Shown in pieces: positions 42,801 to 54,800 of a DNA stretch of 64,000 nt (position 1 is its first letter; every line of letters begins with the position of its first letter). The DNA lies in contig CM055267.1 in assembly GCA_029237695.1 (NCBI GenBank), positions 7,462,036-7,526,035 of the forward strand, given 5' to 3'. The notes beneath the pieces are model-generated. The model had not been told where the DNA came from and searched no databases. It saw only the letters and a list, made by a program, of their open reading frames with translations. This DNA is from Conchocele bisecta (Eukaryota; Mollusca; Bivalvia; Lucinida; Thyasiridae). Position numbers and translations under genes: made by a program.

Positions 42801-45800
42801 ACCTTGTACAGGTCCTGGGGAGATAAACTCATGGTTTAAACACAGACTGTCTGACACAGATATAGTACAGGTGTCACCTTGTACAGGTCCTGGGGAGATA
42901 AACTCGTGGTTTAAACACATACTGTCGCACATAGATATAGTACAGGTGTCACCTTGTATAGATCCTGGGGAGATAAACTTGTGGTTTAAACACATACTGT
43001 CGCACATAGATATAGTACAGGTGTCACCTTGTATAGGTCCTGGGGAGATAAACTTGTGGTTTAAACACATACTGTCGCACATAGATATAGTACAGGTGTC
43101 ACCTTGTACAGGTCCTGGGGAGATAAACTCGTGGTTTAAACACATACTGTCGCACATAGACATTGTACAGGTGTCACCTTGTACAGGTCCTGGGGAGATA
43201 AACTCATGGTTTAAACACATACTGTCGCACATAGATATAGTACAGGTGTCACCTTGTACAGATCCTGTGGAGATAAACTCATGGTTTAAACACATACTGT
43301 CGCACATAGACATAGTACAGGTGTCACCGTGTACAGGTCCTGGGGAGATAAACTCACGGTTGAAACACAGACTGGCTCATACAGATACAGTATAGGTGTC
43401 ACCTTGTACATGTCCTGGGGAGATAAACTCATGGTTTAAACACATATTGTCTCACACAAACATGGTACAGGTGTCACCTAGTGCAGGTCCTGGGGAGATA
43501 AACTTGTGGTTTAAACACATACTGTCTCACACAGATATAGTACAGGTGTCACCTTGTACAGGTCCTGGGGAGATAAACTCATGGTTTAAACATAGACTGT
43601 CTCACACAGACATAGTACAGGTGTCACCTTGTACAGGTCCTGGGGAGATAATACATGGTTAAAACTCAGACTGTCTCACATAGATATAGTACAGGTGTCA
43701 CCTTGTATAGGTTCTGGGGGATATAAAACTGATGGTTTACACACATACGTCGCACATAGACATAGTACAGATGTCACCGTGTACAGGTCCTGGGGAGATA
43801 AACTTCATGGTTTAAACACATACTGTCTCACACAGACTAGTACAGGTGTCACCGGTGTATTGGTCTGGGGAGATAAAACTCATGGTTTAAACACATACTG
43901 TCTCACACAGATATAGTACAGGTGTCACCGTGTACAGGTCCTGCGCAGATAAACTCATGGTTTAAACACATACTGTCTCACACAGACATAGTACAGGTGT
44001 CACCGTGTATAGGTCCTGGGGAGATAAACTCATGGCTTAAACACATACTGTTTCACATAGACATAGTACAGGTGTCACCGTGTATAGGTCCTGGGGAGAT
44101 AAACTCATGGCTTAAACACATACTGTTTTTCCCCCCACACAGACATAGTACAGGTGTCACCGTGTATAGGTCCTGGGGAGATAAACTCATGGTTTAAACA
44201 CAGACTGGCTCATACAGACACAGCATAGGTGTCACCTTGCATATGTCATGGGGAGATAAAATCATGTTTAAAACACATAAACTTGTCGACATAGGACTTT
44301 TAAAGTAACAGGTAGTCAACCATTTGTACAGGTCAGGGGAGATAAATCATGGTTGAAACACAGGGACTGGCTCATAAGGGACCAGTTATAGGTGTCACCT
44401 TGGCATATGTCGTGGGGAGTAAATCCATGGTTTACCACGTTACTGTCGAACATAGATATAGTTACAGGTGTCATATGTATTGGTACGGGAGATAAACTTG
44501 GTTTAAATACCACATACTGTCGCACATAGACATTAGTACAGGTGTCACCGTGTAACGGTCCTGGGAGATAATATCTTGGTTTAATCATATTGTCTACAAC
44601 AGACCATTTTACAGGTGTCACCTAGTACACGTTTGGGGAGATATAAACTAGTGGTTTAAAAACATTACTGTCTCACAGATATAGTACCAGGTTGTCACTT
44701 GTACGGTCCTGTGGGAGAATAATTCGAATGGTGTTAAACAACGACTGTATCCATAGACTTAGTTCAGGTGTGAACTGTAAGGTCCTGGGGAGATAAACTC
44801 ACTGGTTTAAAGACACAGACTCCACCATAAAACACATACTGTTTCACACAGACATAGTACAGGTGTCCAGTGGTATAGGTCCTGGGGAGGGTAATACTTC
44901 ATGGTTTAAACACAGACTGGCTCATAGAGACACAGCATAGATAAACTCATGGTTTAAACACATATTGTCTCACACAGACATGGTACAGGTGTCACCTAGT
45001 ACAGTTCCTGGGGAGATAAACTTGTGGTTTAAACACATACTGTCTCACACAGATATAGTACAGATGTCACCTTGTACAGGTCCTGTGGAGATAAACTCAT
45101 GGTTTAAACAAAGACTGTCACACATAGACATAGTACAGGCGTCACCTTGTACAGGTCCTTCGGAGATAAACTCATGGTTTAAACACATACTGTCGCACAT
45201 AGATATAGTACAGGTGTCACCTTGTACAGGTCTTGCAGAGATAAACTCATGGTTTAAACACAGACTGTATCACAGACATAGTACAGGTGTCACCATGTAT
45301 AGGTCCTGGGGAGATAAACTCATGGTTTAAACACATACTGGCTCATACAGACACAGTATAGGTGTCACCTTGCATATGTCGTGGGGAGATAAACTCATGG
45401 TTTAAACACGTACTGTATCATACAGAAATAGTACAGGTGTCACCTTGTATAGATCCTGGGGAGATAATCTCATGGTTTAAACACATACTGTCGCACATAG
45501 ACATAGTACAGGTGTCACCTTGTACAGGTCCTGTGGAGATAAACTCATGGTTTAAACAAAGACTGTCTCACATAAGACATAGTACAGGTGTCACCTTGTA
45601 CAGGTCCTCGGGAGATAAACTCATGGTTTAAACACAGACAGTCTGACACAGATATAGTACAGGTGTCACCTTGTACAGGTCCTGGGGAGATAAACTCGTG
45701 GTTTAAACACATACTGTCGCACATAGATATAGTACAGGTGTCACCTTGTATAGATCCTGGGGAGATAAACTTGTGGTTTAAACACATACTGTCGCACATA

Positions 45801-48800
45801 GATATAGTACAGGTGTCACCTTGTATAGGTCCTGGGGAGATAAACTTGTGGCTTAAACACATACTGTCGCACATAGATATAGTACAGGTGTCACCTTGTA
45901 CAGGTCCTGGGGAGATAAACTCGTGGTTTAAACACATACTGTCGCACACAGATATAGTACAGGTATCACCTTGTACAGGTCCTGGGGAGATAAACTCATG
46001 GTTTAAACATAGACTGTCTCACACAGACATAGTACAGGTGTCATCTTGTACAGGTCCTGGGGAGATAAACTCATGGTTTAAACACATATTGTCTCACACA
46101 GACATGGTACAGGTGTCACCTTGTACAGGTCCTGAGGAGATAAACTCATGGTTTAAACACATACTGTCGCACATAGACATAGTGCAGGTGTCACCTTGTA
46201 CAAGTCCTGGAGAGATAAACTCATGGTTTAAACACAGACTGTCTCACATAGATATAGTACAGGTGTCACCTTGTATAGGTCCTGGGGAGATAAACTGATG
46301 GTTTACACACATACTGTCGCACATAGACATAGTACAGATGTCACCGTGTACAGGTCCTGGGGAGATAAACTCATGGTTTAAACACATACTGTCTCACACA
46401 GACATAGTACAGGTGTCACCGTGTATAGGTCCTGGGGAGATAAACTCATGGCTTAAACACATACTGTTTCACACAGACATAGTACAGGTGTGACCGTGTA
46501 TAGGTCCTGGGGAGATAAACTCATGGTTTAAACACATACTGTCTCACACAGACATAGTACAGGTGGTCCTGGGGAGATAAAAGCTCTGACATGGTTTAAA
46601 CACATATTGTCTCACAGACAAGGTTTACCGATGGTATGAACAGACACCATCTTGCACAGAAATAGTAGCAACACTACAGATATTAACCCAATAACTGATG
46701 GTAAAAACACTTTAAATAAATACTGTCCTTGGTTGAATATTGGGATACGAAAAGCCACTGTGTATTTGCTCAACAACTATACTTACAGAGTTAAGTAGCC
46801 CAAACTGTGTGCCCGCAGCCGCTGTCTCATTCCCAAAGAATATGTCCGTCTCTTTCGCCTACAATGGGCAACATATCATTCATACTATGGCTAAAATCAT
46901 TTTGTCGGCTCTCAATAGAAATATACAGGCAAGATGACTTATTTAGAAACATTTCACTGAATTTAAAATTTATCTTTCAACATTTGTGGTTATGATAAAA
47001 ACACACGAACATGTTTGATGGATATACATGTACGATATTAAAACAACATTTTCAGATTGGGAAGAAAAATTAAATTTTGTTAAAAACATATTTCGCAGAA
47101 CAATTGTAGACTATACTTCAGTTTTGATATAAATGTGTATTAGATATTTAACATGCACATTTGAATTAACTTTTCAAAGTATTCATTACCATCTGTGTAT
47201 ACAGTAGCGTAACCATTTGTCGGGATTACCCCGCGTCGGGAATTTTCGTAAACCACATTTGTCACTAATCACGGAAACTTTCACGGTCAATTTCCCGGAC
47301 ATTTTTTACAGAAGACACCTATCTGTCAAATGGAGAAAAATATTCCACATCGCCCTTGGTCATGTAAGGTTTTAATCAAACTTGTTAGAATACCTTCAAA
47401 ATGTTGTATTTCAGCTATTCCCACTTTTGTCCACTCATAAACATCATTATTTAAAAAGATTTACAAAGCATGGTTCTGTCAGTCTGCGTCACTGGATTAT
47501 TTAGCCATTTTGAGCAGTCAATGTCATGTAAACACAGACTGGTAGCTGTCAAATTACCAGAATAGAGCTTCTATTATACTGGGGGGTCTTATATGAAAAA
47601 CAATAACAAACTAACACAGAATTATATTTGATTACACAGATGTAGATATAAACTCTGTGTTTATAATATAATTTATTGTTCTGTTGATTATAAAAATGCT
47701 CAGAATAATATGCTACAGTTTGTAGATTGTTATTATCTTGTTGTTGGTATAAATTCTGCCTGTAGTGTCTGTGTGCACCATAATGAATATGGTAAAATAG
47801 CATGAACCACAAATGAAAATTAAACATGATCTGAAAGCATCTTGCATTATGAGTATTAGCCTTGTGATAATATTATTGTCATTTATGACTGGCAAAGGAA
47901 ATGGTGGAAAATTGTTTACTGTACACTCCTCTGATAATTTACATAACAATTTTTTACTCTGATCTGATGGTGCGCCACACTACAGGATGAGAATAACCCA
48001 ACAACAACAATCCAGAGTCTAAGGTCACAGTCTATTTTCTACAAGCGCCTGGATGATACGTTAACAAAATGGACGACATGGAAACAAGCAGGACTTTTAG
48101 ATAAATCTGGTTTCACAGCACTTTTACGATAAGTTTATTGTTTTAAAAAGTTTTGAATAATTGTTTTTGTATGCTTATAGCTCTAGTAACTGGCCAACGA
48201 AGGCTTATTATCCAGAACCTAGGCATATCCACTGTACTGGTTTAATCGGGTACACATGCTTTTGCTTTATTGATAAACATATGGAGAATCCTTGAAGCAC
48301 TGTAATGTGATTATAGGAATGAATGGCCTTTTTGTGGAATTTATCGGGGTATAATCTTGGAAAAGTCGCGGGAATACTGGACGAAGCGATAAAAAATTAT
48401 AATTTTCGAACAAAAATAATTTGTTTTTTTTTTCTTCTTTTTTTCTCTCCAAAATTGTAATTTTTTTAAGGCCTCGTCCAGTATTCCCGCGACTTTTCCA
48501 CGTTTATATCCCCGATAAATTCCACAAAAAGGCCAGTCATTCCTTATAATTCCAGCATTTGAAATAAATTCATCAAGAAAATGTGTTTATTTTCCGTTTT
48601 CTTAAGAATTATTTTAACTGCGCCTCACGGTTTACTGGGATATAAATGTCAGGGAATTGTGTAAATATTGTGGACAGAGACGCTACGGACCAATCAAATG
48701 TCAGGGAATTGTGTAAATATTGTGGACAGAGACGCTACGGACCAATCAAATGTCAGGGAATTGTGTAAATGTGGACAGAGTCAGGTAATTGTAAATATTT

Positions 48801-51800
48801 TGTGGGTAAAGAGGGAACGCTACGGCCAATCAAATGTCAAGGAATTTTGTGTAAATATTGGTGGACAGAGACGCTCGGGACCAATCAATAATTGTCAGAT
48901 TGGTGTAAATATTGTGGACAGAGACGCTACGGACCAATCAAATGTCAGGGAATTGTGTAAATATTGTGGACAGAGACGCTACGGACCAATCAAATGTCAG
49001 GGAATTGTGTAAATATTGTGGACAGAGAGACGCTACGGACCAATCAAATGTCAGGGAATAGGTGTATTAAATTGTGGACAGAGACGCTACGGAACCCAAA
49101 TCATGTCAGGGAATTGTGTTAAAAATAAAAATTGTGGACAGAGACGCTAGACCAATCAAATGTCAGGGAATTGTGTAAATATTGAGGACAGAGACGCTAC
49201 CGGGCTGGGCCAATCAAATAAAGGTTCATTGGGAATTGTGTAAATTATTGTGGACAAGAGACGCTACGGACCCAATCAAATTTACAGGGGAATTGGTGTA
49301 AAATAGTTGTGGACATAGATGGCTGACGGACCAATCAAACATGGTTCAGGGAATTGTGTAAATAATTTGTGGGACAGAGACGCTACGGGACCAAATCAAA
49401 TGTCAGGGAATTAGTGTAAATATTGTGGAACAGAGCACCCGCTACGGACCAATCAAAATGTCCAAGGGTAATTGTTGTAAATATTAGGGGTAGTGGCCAG
49501 AGGACGCTACGGACCAATCGGAAAATGTTTCAGGGCAAATTGTGGTAAAATATTGTGGGAAACAGAAAAACGCAACGGGCAAACAAATGTCAGGGAATTG
49601 TGAAAAATTATAGTGGAAAACATATACTTGCTAAACATGCCAATCAAAATAGGTTCAAAGGCTTGTGAAAAAATTGTGGAACAGAGAACTGCTACGGCTA
49701 CCAGTCCAAATGAAATATAGGGAATTGTGTTAAAAATTGTGGAAAACAGAGACCATGCTACAGTGACCAATCAAAATGTTTCGGAGGGAATTGTGTAAAA
49801 TATTGTGGACAGAGACATGCTAACCGGCCAAAATCAAATGTCAGGGGAATTGTGTAAAATTATTGTGGACAGAGGACTTAGCTACGGAGGCCAATCAAAT
49901 GGTTCAGGGCAAATTGTGTAAATTGTTTGTGGACAGAGACGCTAACAGGTCCAATCAAAATGTTCAGGGCAATTGTTGTAAAATTCTTTGGTGGAACAGA
50001 GACCTTGCAACTGACCCAAATCAAAATGTCAGGGTGAATTTGTGTAAATATTGTGGACATAGACGCTAAGACGGGCAATCCAAATGTCCAAATGTTGGGA
50101 ATTGTTGGTAAAATAATTGGTGGACAGAAGACCGCTAACGGAGGCCAATCAAATGTTTCCAGGGAATTAGTTGTAAACTATTTGTGGACTTGAGACTTGC
50201 TACGGACCAATCAATTAAGTTCCAGGGAAATTTGTGTAAATAATTAGTGGACAGAGACTTTGCTCCGGGACCAATCCAAAATGTCAGGGAATTAGTTGTA
50301 AAAATTTTATTTGGTGGACAGAGACTTGCTACTGGGACAATCTCAATGGTCAAGGAAGAATTTTGTGTTAAAATATTAGTGGACAGATACTTGCTACTGG
50401 ACCAATCAAATGATTCAGGGCAATTTGTGTAAATATTTTTGGTGGACAGAGACTTGCTACGGGCATCAAATTCTTTTAGGGAAAGTTGTGTAAATAATTT
50501 AGTGGACAGAGACTTATGCTATAACTGGGCCAATCCAAAATGTTCGGGAATTGTTTGGAAAAATATTGGTGGACAGAGAACTTGCTATACGGCAAGGTCC
50601 AAATCAAATGTTTTAAGGGAATTGTTTGGTGAAATATTGTTGGACAGAACTTGCTACAGGGTCCAATCAAATTTGTTAGGGGCAAATTGTGTAAATAATT
50701 TGTGGCAGAAGGACTTGCTACAGGGCCAATCAAATATGTTCAGGGAACAATTGGTGTAAAATAATTTTTTGGATGGATAAGACTTGCAACGTGCCTAATC
50801 AAAATGTTCAGGGAATTTGATGTAAATATTTTGGTGGACAGACAGACCTGCTACTTGTCCAATCAAATTGTTAGGGAAAATTGTGTAAATAATTTGGTGG
50901 ACAGAGACTTGCTACAGGGAACCGGCCAAATCAAATGTTTCAAGGGAATTGTGTAAATATTGTTTGGACAGAAGACCTTGCAACGGGACCAATCAAACTG
51001 TTAGGGAAAATTGTGCTAAAATATTTTGGTGACAAGAAGACGCTACAGGGCCCAAACTCAAAATGTTAGGGTAATTGTGTAAATTTTTTATTGGTGGACA
51101 GAGACTTGCAAACTGGCAATCAAATATGTTAGGGAATTAGGTGTTAAAATATTTGTGGACAGAAGACTTGCTACGGGTGCATCAAATGTCAAGGGAATTT
51201 GGTGTAAATAAACTTTTGGACAGAGACTTGCTTAACGGTCCATCAAATGTCCAGGGAATTGTGTAAATATTAGTTGGTGGAGAAGACTTGGCTAACGGAC
51301 CAATCAAATGTTAGGGAATTGTGTAAATATTTTGGACAGAGACCTTGCCCCTACCATGGCATCAAATGTTTAGGGAAGTTTGGTAAATTATTTTGGACAA
51401 GAGACCTTGCTACGGGACCCGCAATCAATATTTGTTAGGGAACTTGTGTAAATAATTTTGGTGGACATAGAACTTGCTACGGGACCAATCAAACTGTTTA
51501 GGGAATTGGTGTAAATATTTTGGTGGACATAGGACTTGCTAACGGGGCCAAATCAAATGTTAGGGAATTGGTTGTAAAAACAATTTTTAATATGGACAGC
51601 GACTGTGCTACGGGCCAATCAAATGTTTAGGGCAATTGTGGTAAATATTTTGGATAGAGACTTGACTACGGGCCAATCAAATTGTTAAGGGAATTGTTGT
51701 AAAATATTTTTTGGACCTGAGACTTTGCTACGGGCCAATCAAATGTTAGGGAATTGTGTAAATATTTTGGACAGAGACGCTACGGGCCAATCAAATGTTA

Positions 51801-54800
51801 GGGAATTGTGTAAATATTTTGGACAGAGACTTGCTACGGGCATCAAATGTTAGGGAATTGTGTAAATATTTTGGACAGAGACGCTACGGGCCAATCAAAT
51901 GTTAGGGAATTGTGTAAATATTTTGGACAGAGACTTGCTACGGGCATCAAATGTTAGGGAATTGTGTAAATATTTTGGACAGAGACTTGCTACGGGCATC
52001 AAATGTTAGGGAATTGTGTAAATATTTTGGACAGAGACTTGCTACGGGCATCAAATGTCAGGGAATTGTGTAAATATTGTGGACAGAGACTTGCTACGGA
52101 CCAATCAAATGTTAGGGAATTGTGTAAATATTTTGGACAGAGACTTGCTACGGGCATCAAATGTTAGGGAATTGTGTAAATACTTGGACAGAGACTTGCT
52201 AACGACCAATCAAATGTAGGATTTGTGTAAATAATTGGGGACTAGAGCTTGCTACGGGGGCCAATCAATGTTAGGGAAATTGTGTAAATATTTTGGACAG
52301 AGACTTGCTACGGGCCAATCAAATGTTAGGGAATTGTGTAAATATTTTGGACAGAGACGCTACGGGCCAATCAAATGTTAGGGAATTGTGTAAATATTTT
52401 GGACAGAGACTTGCTACGGGCCAATCAAATGTTAGGGAATTGTGTAAATATTTTGGACAGAGACGCTACGGGCCATCAAATTTTAGGGAACTAGTGGTAA
52501 AATTATGACAGTAGACTTGCTACGGGCACAAATGTTAGGGAAGGAATTGTGTAAATATTTTGGTTACAGAGACTTGCTAACGACCATGTAGGGAATTGTG
52601 TAAAAATTTTTTGGACAGAGACTGCTTACGGGCAATCAAAGTTAGGGAAAGAAAATAAATTGGACAGAGACTTGCTACGGTGCATCCATGCTAGCATGTT
52701 AGGGGAAATTGGTGTAAAAATATTTTGGACAGAGACTGCTGGGCACGCATCAAATGTAGGGAATTGTGTAAATATTTTGGACAGAGACGCTACGGGCCAA
52801 TCAAATGTTAGGGAATTTGTGTATATGACGAGACTGCTAACGGGCATCAAATGTTAGGGAATTGAAATGATAGGACTTGGCCTACAAGTAAGTTTGTGTA
52901 AATAAATTTGGACAGAGACTTGCTACGGGCAATCAAATGTAGGGAATTTGTGTATATGGATGTAGACATCAAATGTTAGGGAATTGTGTAAATATTTTGG
53001 ACAGAGACTTGCACGGGCAATCATGTTAGGGAATTGTGTAAATATTTTGGACAGCTTCACGGCTCAAAGGGTTAAAAGTTAAATTAAATGGGATGTACGG
53101 CGCATCAAATGTTAGGGTCTGTGATAAATGGACAGACATGTTAGGAATTGTGTAAATATTTTGGACAGAGACTCTACGCATCAAATTTAGGGAATTGTGT
53201 AAAGGGCAGGACTTGCTACGGCCAATAAAAATGTTAGGGAATTGTGTAAATATTTTGATGGACGACTTACGAAGTACTCTACGCTCAAACGTCTAGATTT
53301 GTGTAAAATGGACATTATGACGTTACGGGCCAATCAAATGTTAGGGAATTGTGTAAATATTTTGGACAGAGACTTGCTACGGGCCAATCAAATGTTAGGG
53401 AATTGTGTAAATATTTTGGACAGAGACTTGCTACGGGCCAATCAAATGTTAAAGAAATGGTGGGTAAATATTTGACAGAGACTTGCTACGGGCCAATCAA
53501 ATGTTAGGGAATTGTGTAAATATTGTTGTGCTGCAATTATTTATCTATGAATCACAGAAAATATGTACAATGTAGCAATATTTCTATATCAATTTGCTTT
53601 TTACATTTACATTTGGAAATATCAATAGGTAGATCATAGAGAATATACCTGAATATTCTGGTTCTATTTACAACTAACTCCAGGGCTCCACATATGATGT
53701 CTATCAATCTATTTCATGCATTTATTTTAGATTTTCAAAAGTGACAGAACAAAATATTATACAACCATTTGAAATTACTAAGTTTGAACAAGAACTGGCA
53801 TCGTTACACGAAGCTAATCCCCTCGCTGGAAGCCATGATAATAATACTAATAATAAAAAAAAACACAAGTCCTCAGTGACCTTGACCTTGGGCGGTCGAA
53901 CGTGGGTCGTATGCAAAACAAAGCAGCATCCATAGACACACATTGTGGCCAAATATTATCAATATCGATGAAGCGGTTTATGAGTTATTGAACGAGATGG
54001 TTGTGGCCCGCATGTCGCGCCAATGTGCGTACATACGCCAATGTGCTGACTATATTGCACTGTCCGCAAGTGGGTGCGACAAAAATGAAAAGTGTTACTA
54101 TAAACATACGTACACACGTACGTACATGGACTAACGCTATATCCCCTCCTGCCTATCGGCGAGGGGATAATAACAGGCACTCGAATAGACCTACAATTAA
54201 ATGGGCAGTGGAAAAAGGGGACTAACTCCATAATTCAATTACAATGTGCGACACGAGCATCCAGAGACGTGACTTACAAGCGTCTTATGACACGAGCATC
54301 GAGAGACGTGACTTACAAGTGTCTTATGACACGAGCATCCAGAGACGTGACTTACAAGTGTCTTATGACACGAGCATCGAGAGACGTGACTTACAAGTGT
54401 CTTATGACACGAGCATCGAGAGACGTGACTTAAAAGTGTCTTATGACACGAGCATCGAGAGACGTGACTTACAAGTGTCTTATGACACGAGCATCGAGAG
54501 ACGTGACTTACAAGCGTCTTATGACACGAGCATCCAGACGTGACTTGCAAGCGTCTTATGACACGAGCATCCAGAGACGTGACTTGCAAGCGTCTTATGA
54601 CACGAGCATCGAGAGACGTGACTTACAAGTGTCTTATGACACGAGCATCGAGAGACGTGACTTACAAGTGTCTTATGACACGAGCATCCAGAGACGTGAC
54701 TTACAAGTGTCTTATGACACGAGCATGCAGACGTGACTTACAAGTGTCTTATGACACGAGCATCGAGAGACGTGACTTACAAGTGTCTTATGACACGAGC

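Noticed and set aside
39245..46298. ORFs of 25-residue repeats ([20 protein letters not shown]) on the plus strand and their minus-strand counterparts
   Set aside because: Period 75 is 25 codons, so long frames appear automatically. The plus frame is antisense to the ASH2L junction copy. Not a protein family I recognise and not supported as a gene.
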